Assembly (NCBI RefSeq): GCF_009674885.1
Contig: NZ_WKKA01000001.1
Span: forward strand, 1-64,000
Reading direction: 5' to 3'
Length of the DNA stretch: 64,000 bases
DNA from: Paracoccus sp. S-4012
Lineage (GTDB): Bacteria > Pseudomonadota > Alphaproteobacteria > Rhodobacterales > Rhodobacteraceae
Shown here: piece by piece, positions 34,923 through 43,201 of the stretch
Layout of the letters: every line of letters begins with the position of its first letter
Numbering within the stretch: position 1 is the first letter of the stretch
Notes under the pieces: model-generated
The model's database searches: none
Told to the model about the DNA's origin: nothing
Seen by the model: only the letters and a program-made list of their open reading frames with translations
Made by a program: the position numbers and the translations under genes

Positions 34923-36445
34923 TGGACAGCCTCCTGCTCCTCGAACCGCTTGCGCAGCTCCTTCTTGGCAATCTTGCCGCTGTAGTTGATCGGCATCTCG
35001 GCATAGTCGATGAAGAAGATCCGCTTCGGGACCTTGTAGCCGGCGAGCTCCCGGCGCGCATGGGCGGTGATGGAGTCCGCATCGCCGGTCACACCCTCGC
35101 GGCAGACGATGACGGCGATCACTTCCTCGCCCCATTTCTCGCTCGGCAGACCGAGGATGGCGACCTCGCGCACGTCGGGGTGGCGCAGGATGACCTGTTC
35201 GACCTCTTGCGAATAGACGTTCAGGCCGCCGGTCTTGACCATGTCCTTCTTGCGGTCGTGGAACTGCAGGAAGCCGTTCTCATCCAGCGAGCCCATGTCG
35301 CCGGTGCGCAGCCAGCCATCGTGGAACGTTGCGCGGGTCGCTTCGGGGTTGTTGAAGTAGCCCTGCATCACGCTCGGGCCGCGCACGGCGATCTCGCCCA
35401 CCTCGTTAGGGTCGGCATCCGTCAGGTCGTCGCGCAGGATCTTGATGTCGAAGTTGAGGAAGGCCCGGCCGATGGAACCCGGCGGCGCGGCCTCATAATC
35501 CTTTTCCTTCAGCACCGAGACGATGACCCCGGCCTCGGAAAGGCCATACTGGAAGAAGATTTCCACACCCGGGATCAGCGCGTGCATCCGGTCGCGGTCG
35601 CTGCGCGACAGGGTCGCCCCGCCGACATACCAGCGCTGGAACGAACTCAGGTCGGCCGTTCTGGCTGCGGGATGGTTGAAGATATCGCGCGCCATCGATG
35701 GCGGCGTGAAGGCGTTCGTCACCTTGTGCGTCTCGATCGCGCGAATCGCCGCGGCGGTATCGTATTTAGGCATGATCGTGGCCGTCGCGCCGAGATACAG
35801 ATGCGGCAGCAACCAGCAGTTGAGCGCGGCCGCGTGATGCAGCGGCGTCAGCAGCAGCGTGTTGTCGTCCTCATGCATCCGGGTGTCGATGGTCTCGTGC
35901 AGCGTGTTCCAGAACACGTTCTCATGCGAGAGCATGACGCCCTTGGACCGGCCGGTGGTTCCCCCGGTGTAGAGGATGGCCTGGATCGTTTCCCGGCTGA
36001 CCTCGACCCTGGGTGCGTCTTCGCCCGCGCCGCCCAGGAACGCCGCATAGGCGGCGGCATCGTCGATCAGCACCCTGCGCTCGGGGGTGCTGGCGCCCAG
36101 CGTCAATTCCTCCATCCCGCTTGAGGTGAATACCAGCCGTGCGCCGCTGTCGTCGAGCATCATGGCGATCTCGGGCGGCGTCAGGCGGTAGTTCAGCGGA
36201 ACGGCCGTCATTCCCGCCTTGGCGATGCCGACATAGAGCACCACCCAGTCGATGGTCGACGGCAGGACAAGCGCGATCCGGTCACCCGCGGCCGCGCCCC
36301 AGGTCAGCAGGGCATTGGCGACGCGGTTCGAAGCGCGGTCGAGCTCACCATAGGTCAGTTTCCGGTCGCCCTCGATCAGGGCGGTCTTCCGGCCGTGACG
36401 GCCGGCATTGTGCGCGACGTGCGCGCCCACATCCATCTGCATCAT
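34919..36445 (-). CDS. Acyl-CoA synthetase (AMP-forming)
   Basis: A 508-residue adenylate-forming ligase that activates a carboxylic acid with ATP and CoA. Seen: P-loop YTGGTTGRSKGV near 168, QYGLSEAG near 300, GWLRTGD near 395, KDMVKTGGLN near 415 and the catalytic lysine in NYSGKIAKKEL near 494. Length is normal. It lies between BCCP and the SDR gene and is probably the entry activation step for an acid taken up by the TRAP or Tct transporters, or made by the aldehyde dehydrogenase. Confidence 0.9.
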   Translation of the reverse strand: MMQMDVGAHVAHNAGRHGRKTALIEGDRKLTYGELDRASNRVANALLTWGAAAGDRIALVLPSTIDWVVLYVGIAKAGMTAVPLNYRLTPPEIAMMLDDSGARLVFTSSGMEELTLGASTPERRVLIDDAAAYAAFLGGAGEDAPRVEVSRETIQAILYTGGTTGRSKGVMLSHENVFWNTLHETIDTRMHEDDNTLLLTPLHHAAALNCWLLPHLYLGATATIMPKYDTAAAIRAIETHKVTNAFTPPSMARDIFNHPAARTADLSSFQRWYVGGATLSRSDRDRMHALIPGVEIFFQYGLSEAGVIVSVLKEKDYEAAPPGSIGRAFLNFDIKILRDDLTDADPNEVGEIAVRGPSVMQGYFNNPEATRATFHDGWLRTGDMGSLDENGFLQFHDRKKDMVKTGGLNVYSQEVEQVILRHPDVREVAILGLPSEKWGEEVIAVIVCREGVTGDADSITAHARRELAGYKVPKRIFFIDYAEMPINYSGKIAKKELRKRFEEQEAVQ

Positions 36446-36470
36446 CGTGCGATCCTCCCCCGGCGGCTCC

Positions 36471-36686
36471 TCAGGAATAGCTGAAAAGGGGTGCGCCTTC
36501 GTCCACGGTATCGCCTTCCGCCGCGACGATCTCGACTACGGTGCCGGAATCGTCCGCCTCGATGTTGATCTCCATCTTCATGGATTCGAGGATCGCGACC
36601 GTATCGCCGATGTCGAATTCGTCGCCGGGCTTGACAAGCATCTTCCAGACGGTTCCGGCCATGCTCGATTTGATCGTCTTTGCCAT
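36471..36686 (-). CDS. Biotin carboxyl carrier protein (single-domain)
   Basis: A 71-residue biotinyl domain, about as short as the fold allows. The biotin acceptor is Lys37 in ILESMKMEI; MAGTVWK and GDTVDEG are the typical flanking strands. It carries CO2 between the biotin carboxylase encoded at 49334 and the carboxyltransferase at 36698. It begins 11 bases after the carboxyltransferase stop. The split carrier is unlike the usual methylcrotonyl- or geranyl-CoA carboxylase, where the domain is fused to the alpha subunit. Confidence 0.92.
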   Translation of the reverse strand: MAKTIKSSMAGTVWKMLVKPGDEFDIGDTVAILESMKMEINIEADDSGTVVEIVAAEGDTVDEGAPLFSYS

Positions 36687-36697
36687 TTCGGACTTCC

Positions 36698-38239
36698 TCA
36701 GACGGGGTGGACGGCGGATCGCCGCGGAATCACGGCAGCCTTGCGGCGCCGGTAGACGCGGAAACGGTTGATCAGGTCGTTTCGCAGCTCGGTGGGCTGG
36801 ACCACATCCTCGACCGCGAAAGTGTCGGCCGCGGCCTTGTAGACGTCGATATCCTGGGCGTATTCGTCCCGCTTGCTGCGGACGAATTCGTCCCTCTCGT
36901 TCTCGGGCAGTTCCATGATCCGGTTGTAATGGATCGCGTTGACCGCAGCCTCTGGCCCGACCAGCGCCGGCAGGGCGGTCGGTAGGGCGAGCATTGCGTC
37001 GGGATGGGTCGGCGCACCGGACATCGCCAGATAACCGCCGCCATAGGCCTTGCGGACGAGGACACAGATCCGCGGCACCGTGGACTCGCAGACCGCCGCC
37101 AGAAGCTTGGCGCCGTGCCGGATGATCCCGGACTTCTCGACCGCGCTGCCGATCATGTAGCCGCTGACGTCCTGCAGGAACAGCAGCGGGATGTTATAGG
37201 CATTGCACATCCAGATGAAGCGCGCCGCCTTGTCGGAACTGTCCGAGAAGATGACGCCGCCTTTGTGCTTGGAGTTGTTCGCGACGAGGCCGACGGCCTG
37301 CCCTCCAAGACGCGCGAGCCCGACGGTCATCTCCTTGGCGTAGAGCGCCTTCACCTCATAGAAGCTGCCGACATCGACGAGCGCGTCGATCAGGTCGTGC
37401 ACGTCGTAGGGCTGGTTTTGCTGCACCGGGACCAGATCCGCGATGCGGGCCGCGGCCGCCGCCTCCGCGGGCGCGGCGGGGCAATCCGGCGGCGTCTCCT
37501 CCCAGTTCATCGGCATGTAGGAGAGATAGTCGCGGGTGTTTCTGATCGCTTCGGCATCGTCCTTGGCCAGCACGTCGCCAAGGCCGCTGAGCATGCAGTG
37601 CAGCTTGGCGCCGCCCATCTGCTCCTCGGTAACGTCCTCGAAGATGGTCATCTTGGCCATCCGCGGCGAGCCGAGATAGGCCGAGGACTGCTTGTCCACC
37701 ATGATCACGAGATCGCACAGTCCTGGGACATAGGCAGCCCCCGCGGGCGAGGGTCCGAAGAGGACGCAGATCTGGGGCACGCGCCCCGAGATCCGCACCT
37801 GGTTGTACCAGATGTTGCCCCAGCCGTTGCGGCCCAGGAACAGACTCCGCTGCTCGTCGATCCTGGCGCCGGCCGAGTCGACGAGGTAGATCAGGGGAAT
37901 GCCCGCCTCGAGCGCCAGGTCCTGCATCCGGTTGAACTTGAGCAGCGCCTGAGGCCCCCAGGTGCCGGCCTTCACCGTCATGTCGTTGGCGATCACCGCC
38001 ACATCCCGGCCGCCGACCTTGCCCACGACCGTGACGATCCCGTCCGCGGGAAGCCCCTGCTCGGTCCCCGCCAGCAGCCCGTCCTCGAACTCGAACCCGT
38101 CGTCGAGCAGGAGCCGCAGCCGGTCGCGGACCAGCAGCTTGTTTGCCGCGATGTGCTTCTCCCGCGCCTTGCCTTGCCCGCCTGCAAGCGCCGTGTCCCG
38201 GCGCTCGGCCAGGGTTGCGTTGAGTTCTTCGTTTGTCAT
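36698..38239 (-). CDS. Acyl-CoA carboxylase carboxyltransferase (beta) subunit
   Basis: A 513-residue carboxyltransferase of the propionyl/methylcrotonyl/geranyl-CoA carboxylase beta family; transfers CO2 from biotin to an acyl-CoA. Seen: LVDSAGARIDEQ near 140, FGPSPAGAAYVPGL near 185 and FLQDVSGYMIG near 377 with HGAKL following, matching the two crotonase-fold halves. Start ATG 38239 (MTNEELN) is preferred over the upstream extension, which runs through the operator. First gene of an operon with BCCP, ligase, SDR and TetR. Substrate undetermined; context favours a methyl-branched unsaturated acyl-CoA. Confidence 0.9.
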   Translation of the reverse strand: MTNEELNATLAERRDTALAGGQGKAREKHIAANKLLVRDRLRLLLDDGFEFEDGLLAGTEQGLPADGIVTVVGKVGGRDVAVIANDMTVKAGTWGPQALLKFNRMQDLALEAGIPLIYLVDSAGARIDEQRSLFLGRNGWGNIWYNQVRISGRVPQICVLFGPSPAGAAYVPGLCDLVIMVDKQSSAYLGSPRMAKMTIFEDVTEEQMGGAKLHCMLSGLGDVLAKDDAEAIRNTRDYLSYMPMNWEETPPDCPAAPAEAAAAARIADLVPVQQNQPYDVHDLIDALVDVGSFYEVKALYAKEMTVGLARLGGQAVGLVANNSKHKGGVIFSDSSDKAARFIWMCNAYNIPLLFLQDVSGYMIGSAVEKSGIIRHGAKLLAAVCESTVPRICVLVRKAYGGGYLAMSGAPTHPDAMLALPTALPALVGPEAAVNAIHYNRIMELPENERDEFVRSKRDEYAQDIDVYKAAADTFAVEDVVQPTELRNDLINRFRVYRRRKAAVIPRRSAVHPV

Positions 38240-38288
38240 GCGGCAGCCAATCACTGGTTGAATCGTCCGGTTGGCGCAGTATAAACAA

Positions 38289-38304
38289 ACAGACATTCGT
38301 TTGT
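38289..38304. promoter_or_regulatory. Putative TetR operator 2 (divergent promoter)
   Basis: ACAGACATTCGTTTGT. It lies between the divergent carboxyltransferase (start 38239) and enoyl-CoA hydratase (start 38368) genes, so one site could control both. A second ACAAAC half-site starts at 38285. Confidence 0.6.
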
Positions 38305-38367
38305 AAAACGCCAAATGCGGCGGCTGCCCGAGAGTGGCAGGCATCCGCGGGCTGGGAGCAGGAAGCC

Positions 38368-39168
38368 ATGGAATACACCACGGTACGCGTGGAGACCGAG
38401 GATCGCGGGGTCGGCAGGCTGACGCTTGCCCGCCCCGAAGTGCGTAACGCCATGAACGGCACCATGTACGACGAGGCCCGCGAGGTGCTGCGCCGTTTCG
38501 CCGAGGACGACGCGGTGCGCGTGATCGTCCTGAGCGGCGAGGGCGAGACCTTCTGCGCCGGCGGCGACTTCAAGTACCAGCAGAGCCAGAACGGCCGCCC
38601 GCGCGAGGAGCGGATCCGCGAGGCGCAGAAGCTGGCCCTCTGGCTGCGCGAACTCGACCTGATCGGCAAGATCGTGATCGGGCGAATCAACGGGGCCGCG
38701 TATGCTGGCGGGATCGGACTGGTCTCGACCTGCGACATCGCCATCGGCCTGAAGGATGAGACCTTCGCCGTCACCGAGGCGCGGATCGGCATGGTCCCGG
38801 GCATGATCTCGCCTTACGTCGTCAAGCGGATCGGCGAGGCGAATGCGCGCCGGCTGTTCCTGAACGCCCGCCCCTTCAGCGGCGAGGAGGCGGTCACGTA
38901 CGGGCTTCTCTCCGCTGCGGTCGCGCCAGACGAGCTGGATGCGGCAGTGGAGCGTGAGGTCGATCTGGCGCTACGGTGTTCGCCAAAGGCGGTCCGGGTC
39001 ATCAAGGACCTGATCCGGTTTGTCGACCGGCACGGCCATGACGACAACCTCGGATACACGGTAGACCGGGTCGCCGACATGTGGGACTGGGACGAAGCGA
39101 CCGAAGGCATGGCGAGCTTCTTCGAGAAGCGGCTGCCGCACTGGGACTGGCGGGCGACCAAGGCCTGA
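38368..39168 (+). CDS. Enoyl-CoA hydratase/isomerase
   Basis: A 266-residue crotonase-fold enzyme. Seen: RPEVRNAMNG near 27, the oxyanion-hole motif FCAGGDFKY near 67, and AAYAGGIGLVSTCDIA near 113, with Glu in TEARIGMVPG near 136. In this context it may hydrate the carboxylated enoyl-CoA (methylglutaconyl-CoA-like) before the lyase step. ATG 38368 is chosen because AGGAAG precedes it and the family starts here. It is a single-gene unit divergent from the carboxylase operon. Confidence 0.9.
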   Translation: MEYTTVRVETEDRGVGRLTLARPEVRNAMNGTMYDEAREVLRRFAEDDAVRVIVLSGEGETFCAGGDFKYQQSQNGRPREERIREAQKLALWLRELDLIGKIVIGRINGAAYAGGIGLVSTCDIAIGLKDETFAVTEARIGMVPGMISPYVVKRIGEANARRLFLNARPFSGEEAVTYGLLSAAVAPDELDAAVEREVDLALRCSPKAVRVIKDLIRFVDRHGHDDNLGYTVDRVADMWDWDEATEGMASFFEKRLPHWDWRATKA

Positions 39169-39214
39169 GAGGAGACAGCGTCGCCCGGCCGGGCGGCGCC
39201 ATCACGCGCGGAGC

Positions 39215-39715
39215 TCACTTGATCAGGCGCGACACCTCGCGGAACTGCGGGTGGTCCGCGCCGCCGATCCATCCGAACAGGATCGCCTCGGCGGTGGAGA
39301 TCTCCGCCCCCATGCTCCGCATGCCGGTCAGCGCCGTATCGCGGTCCAGCGCCTTGCGCGAGGAGACGGCATCCGCAGCGACCACGACCTTCCGCCCCGC
39401 CCTCAGCAGCCCCGCCACGGTCTGAAGGACGCAGATATGCGTCTCGCATCCCGCGACGACCAGCGTGTCGTCGGGCGCAGCGCGGTCGAGGATCAGCGTG
39501 GAGGCGTCGAAGTCCATCTTGGCGATGGCCGGCGACGGCAGGGGCAGCGGCGCCACCGTTCCGCCCAGCTTGTTGGGCGACTGTTCGGTGGCGAGGACCG
39601 GGCGCCCCAGCAGGTCGCTGCCGGCCATAAGCTTCCGCGCGGCCTCGACCATCTGGTCCCCGTCCAGCATCGCTGGGACCAGACGCTCCTGAAGATCGAT
39701 CAGAACCAGGGTCAC
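39215..39715 (-). CDS. Isochorismatase-family cysteine hydrolase
   Basis: A 166-residue cysteine hydrolase with the triad visible as Asp7 (LIDLQERL), Lys66 (IAKMDF) and Cys90 (AGCETHIC). Such enzymes hydrolyse amides or small esters. It sits 19 bases after the TRAP large permease stop on the same strand, so it is the last gene of the transporter operon, suggesting it acts on the imported compound. Substrate unknown. Confidence 0.88.
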   Translation of the reverse strand: MTLVLIDLQERLVPAMLDGDQMVEAARKLMAGSDLLGRPVLATEQSPNKLGGTVAPLPLPSPAIAKMDFDASTLILDRAAPDDTLVVAGCETHICVLQTVAGLLRAGRKVVVAADAVSSRKALDRDTALTGMRSMGAEISTAEAILFGWIGGADHPQFREVSRLIK

Positions 39716-39734
39716 TTTGCTCTCCTCACAAGGG

Positions 39735-41036
39735 TCATCTCAGCCCGGCCAGCGGGAACAGCGCGACCTGCGGCCAGGTCGCCAGCACCACGACGAACAA
39801 CAGCAGCCCGATCACGAACGGCACACAGCCAAGGAAGATCTTGCCGAGGGGCACGTCCCGGGCGACCGAGTTGATGACGAAGACGTTGACACCCAGCGGT
39901 GGTGTCACCAACGCAATTTCGGCCACGATGATGATGTAGATGCCGAACCATACGGGATCGATGCCGAGCTGGAGCGCCATCGGGAACAGGATCGGCACGG
40001 TCAGGATCATCATTCCGAACAAGTCAAGCACGCAGCCCAGGATGAGATACAAAACCGTGACGACGACGATGAAACCGACGTAGCCGAGATCGGCGGCGGC
40101 GAACGCCGCGTGGATGCCGGCGGTCATCCCGGTTTGTGCGAGAAACCGGGTGAAAAGATAACCACCGATGATGATCATGAAAAGCATCACGGTCGTGAGT
40201 ATGCTGTCGACCAGCGCCAGCCTGATCGCCTTGAACGACAGCTTCCCGATTGCCGCGCCGTAGACCAGAACGGCGAGCACCCCGACGGCGGCCGATTCCG
40301 TCGGCGTGACGATGCCGAAATACAGGCTGCCAAGAATGAGCGCGAAGATCGAGACGACAGGAACCACATCCCCAAGGGCGGCGACGCGATGGCGCCAGGA
40401 AATCTCGCCCCGTTGGCGCCTTGTCCCGACCGCCTCCGGACGAATCAGCGCGATGATCAGGATGATCGTGGCGAAAATCACCGAAACGATGATGCCTGGC
40501 ACGATGCCGGCAATGAAAAGTGCGCCGATCGATGTTTCGGTCATCAGACCGTAGAAGATCATGATGATGCTGGGTGGGATCAGGATCCCCAACGTGCCCG
40601 AGGCGGACAGGACGCCTGTCCCGAGCGACATGTTGTAGCGATAACGGCGCAATTCGGGCACGATGATGGAACCCATTGTGCGGGCCGTCGCAGTGCTTGA
40701 ACCGCTGACCGCACCGAAGCCGGCGCAGGCGAAGACCGAGGCGATGGCCAGTCCGCCAGGAAGCCAGTTCAGCCAGACCGACGCGCCGTGGAACAGGCGC
40801 CGCGCGATGCCGGTCTGGAGGATGAGGTTGCCCATCAGGATGTAGAACGGCAGGGCGAGCAGGATGAAATTGCTGCCCTCGCTCCAGACCACCAGCGTCA
40901 GCTGTGTCAGGGCGCTGCCCAGGGTTCCGACCACGATCAGGCCGGCCAGCCCCGCAGCCATCATCGCGATTGCAATAGGAACACCGAGCGCCATCAGCGC
41001 GAGCATTCCGGCAAACCCGAGATATGCAATGGTCAC
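39735..41036 (-). CDS. dctM: TRAP transporter large permease (DctM)
   Basis: A 433-residue inner-membrane protein with about twelve hydrophobic segments, the cation-coupled transport subunit of a TRAP system. Seen: GVPIAIAMM near the start, the family motif FGAVSGSSTATARTMGSI near 108 and LIPPSIIMIFYG near 152. It overlaps the small permease stop by 4 bases. Confidence 0.93.
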   Translation of the reverse strand: MTIAYLGFAGMLALMALGVPIAIAMMAAGLAGLIVVGTLGSALTQLTLVVWSEGSNFILLALPFYILMGNLILQTGIARRLFHGASVWLNWLPGGLAIASVFACAGFGAVSGSSTATARTMGSIIVPELRRYRYNMSLGTGVLSASGTLGILIPPSIIMIFYGLMTETSIGALFIAGIVPGIIVSVIFATIILIIALIRPEAVGTRRQRGEISWRHRVAALGDVVPVVSIFALILGSLYFGIVTPTESAAVGVLAVLVYGAAIGKLSFKAIRLALVDSILTTVMLFMIIIGGYLFTRFLAQTGMTAGIHAAFAAADLGYVGFIVVVTVLYLILGCVLDLFGMMILTVPILFPMALQLGIDPVWFGIYIIIVAEIALVTPPLGVNVFVINSVARDVPLGKIFLGCVPFVIGLLLFVVVLATWPQVALFPLAGLR

Positions 41037-41542
41037 TCGATGCCTCCGACGAAATCAGCATCTGCTGGATTGGGGATCGTCCCGGTAACAAAACCCCAGA
41101 GGCCGATCAGTCCCGTGACAAGCGCAGAAAAAGCCAGCAGGACCCTGAACCAGACCATGGGAATGTCGAGCTCAACGCTCCTTTCGGCGATCAGGATCAT
41201 CAGCAGACCGTCGATCCTGGACTGCCAGATGAGGGCGATGGAAAGGATGACAAGCAGCAACCACACGAGCCGTTCGATCACGACCAGCGCTCTCTTCGAG
41301 ATGGCGCCGCGCAGGAACTCGGCCCGGATGTGGATTCCGACGCGCCAGGATTCCGGCAGGGCCAGGACGACCGAGATGAAGAGCAGCAGCGAACAGGCTT
41401 CGGTCGACCAGGTCCAGGGCGCGTTCAAGAAATAACGATTGAACACGTCCACCGACATGATGATGAGGATAAGCGGAAGGCAAATGCAGGCGGCGACGAA
41501 GGTCATCCCCTGCGAAAGCCGCATCAGGGCCTTTACTGCCAT
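41033..41542 (-). CDS. dctQ: TRAP transporter small permease (DctQ)
   Basis: A 169-residue membrane protein with four hydrophobic segments, the partner of the large permease. The segment W.TEACSLLLFISVVLALPES is typical of DctQ. It starts 63 bases after the binding-protein stop, across a strong hairpin, and overlaps dctM by 4 bases. Confidence 0.9.
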   Translation of the reverse strand: MAVKALMRLSQGMTFVAACICLPLILIIMSVDVFNRYFLNAPWTWSTEACSLLLFISVVLALPESWRVGIHIRAEFLRGAISKRALVVIERLVWLLLVILSIALIWQSRIDGLLMILIAERSVELDIPMVWFRVLLAFSALVTGLIGLWGFVTGTIPNPADADFVGGIE

Positions 41543-41566
41543 TTCATGCTCCGTTCGGGATCGGCC

Positions 41567-41597
41567 GCACCGCGCGCCACGACAGGGCGCGCGGTGC
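41567..41597 (-). promoter_or_regulatory. Strong hairpin between dctP and dctQ
   Basis: GCACCGCGCGCC (41567-41578) pairs perfectly over 12 bases with GGCGCGCGGTGC (41586-41597), 7-base loop, no T-run on the minus strand. Such hairpins after the binding-protein gene are known to stabilise its message or lessen read-through to the permeases. Confidence 0.65.
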
Positions 41598-41605
41598 AGG
41601 TTTCG

Positions 41606-42685
41606 TCAATGGAACGAAGCAGTGATCGGCGATTCCTCGTCAAGCGCGAGGATTTCCTCGTCGCTCATCGCGGAGTATTTTTCATCGAGCTCCTTGAGGC
41701 GGTCCAGAACTTCCTGGGCCGAGGGGTCGGTGAACGACGCGTTCTTTTCGACAAACGCATCATACATCGGCGCCAGCCGCTCCTGGATTTCCGCACGGTC
41801 CTCCGCGGTCGGCTCGACGATCGTCACGCCGGCCTCTGCCATGCCCACCATCGCATCGCTCGTCAGCTGCGTGTACATCTTCGCATAGTTCATGCCGGCA
41901 TGGCGGCCAGCAACGGCGACGACCTCCTGAAGATCCTCGGGCATCGAGTCATAAAGGTCCTTGCGGAACCCGCTGGGGATCGCCACGCGCCCGACACCGG
42001 CGCGGTAGAGGTGCTTGCCGACCTCGTGCAGGCGGTAGGCATAGATGTCAGCCGAGGCCAGCAGGACGCCGTCGAGGATGCCTTGCTGGAACGAGGTGTA
42101 GGTCTCGGTGATCTGCATCGAGATCGGGACGCCGCCCAGCCGCTCGAGCATCTCGGTCATCGGACCGGGCGCCGCGCGGATCTTCATGCCCTCCAGATCG
42201 GCCAGCGAGTTGATCGGCCTCGTGGAAATGATGTCGTAGGAGGGCGTGACCGCATAGAAGCCAAGGTAGATGCCGACCTTCTCGTACTCGTCCATGTAGT
42301 AGTCGGGATACATCTCGTTCACCACGCGGGTGGCCGCGATGTCGCTGTCGGGCAGGATGAACGGCAGGTCGTTGGCGTGCATCAGATGGAAGCTGGACGG
42401 CATGTAGGCCGGATAGGCGGCCGTCATGTCCGTGACGTTTCCGAGCAGCGCCTTGAAGGCGTCGCCGATCGGATGCAGCACGGCCGCCGAGTAGTATTCC
42501 GGCTTCAGCCTGCCGCCGCTCAGCGCCTCGATCTCCTCGCCATAAGCCTGGAACACCTCGATCCAGGCGGGCGAGGTCGCCGGCTGGTTGTAGGAAATAC
42601 GAACCTTGAAGTCTTCGGCAAACGCCGCTCCGGCACCGACGACGGCTGACAATGCCACCGCCGCCGCGAACTTCCATCCCTTCAT
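41606..42685 (-). CDS. dctP: TRAP transporter substrate-binding protein (DctP)
   Basis: A 359-residue periplasmic binding protein. Signal peptide of about 24 residues (KFAAAVALSAVVGAGAAFAE). The conserved arginine that binds substrate carboxylate is in LEGMKIRAAPGP near 195, and FQQGILDG near 235 is typical. First gene of the transport operon, with a perfect copy of the cluster palindrome 65 bases upstream. The ligand is expected to be an organic acid, identity unknown. Confidence 0.93.
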   Translation of the reverse strand: MKGWKFAAAVALSAVVGAGAAFAEDFKVRISYNQPATSPAWIEVFQAYGEEIEALSGGRLKPEYYSAAVLHPIGDAFKALLGNVTDMTAAYPAYMPSSFHLMHANDLPFILPDSDIAATRVVNEMYPDYYMDEYEKVGIYLGFYAVTPSYDIISTRPINSLADLEGMKIRAAPGPMTEMLERLGGVPISMQITETYTSFQQGILDGVLLASADIYAYRLHEVGKHLYRAGVGRVAIPSGFRKDLYDSMPEDLQEVVAVAGRHAGMNYAKMYTQLTSDAMVGMAEAGVTIVEPTAEDRAEIQERLAPMYDAFVEKNASFTDPSAQEVLDRLKELDEKYSAMSDEEILALDEESPITASFH

Positions 42686-42749
42686 CTCATCCTCCCAGGT
42701 TTTCGAGGCCAGCGGCTCTCCCCGCCACCTATCCGGATGGAGAAAACAT

Positions 42750-42765
42750 ACAAACAGCCGTTTGT
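42750..42765. promoter_or_regulatory. Putative TetR operator 3
   Basis: ACAAACAGCCGTTTGT: perfect 6-base arms ACAAAC/GTTTGT. It lies 65 bases upstream of the dctP start. Confidence 0.7.
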
Positions 42766-43023
42766 AAAGATTGTTGTGCCTGGCTGTGGGGCGCCCGGTG
42801 GTGACGATCGTGAGGGGCCCGCATTAGCTTAATGATTTCAACCTATGGCAATTCCTGCACGGCGCCGCCCGGCGGGTGCGGCTACTGATCGCACCTCGCT
42901 CGCAAGCTGCCTCCGAGCGGCGTCCAGCCGGTATTCGACGGCTCCGTTGACCGGATCATCACCTCCCGCTGCATCATGACCGGGCCTGTTCCTCCGTCGA
43001 GGCTTCAGGTTTGGGGTTGATAA

Positions 43024-43039
43024 AAGAACTAATGTTTGT
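43024..43039. promoter_or_regulatory. Putative TetR operator 4 (weaker)
   Basis: AAGAACTAATGTTTGT: right arm GTTTGT intact, left arm AAGAAC degenerate. It lies about 160 bases upstream of the GMC oxidoreductase start, leaving room for a long leader. Confidence 0.45.
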
Positions 43040-43201
43040 ATCGTCACGAGCGCGGCCCGATGCCCCCGAGACGTTGGGAGCGGGCGGCCACGACGGCCGG
43101 GAGGGCCCCATGATCGACGAAAGCGTCTGCCACGGCATCGCGGGACCACCCGGCCGATGCGCCGTCGCGGGGTGTTTGAGCCAGTGATTCGGGAACGGTC
43201 A

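Larger units (their letters stand above)
42686..43201. other. Divergent regulatory region (TRAP operon / GMC operon)
   Basis: 516 bases without a supported gene. It carries two copies of the shared palindrome, one near each divergent start (42750 and 43024). The GMC frame is open up to 43157 but the FAD fold starts at 43202. Confidence 0.6.
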
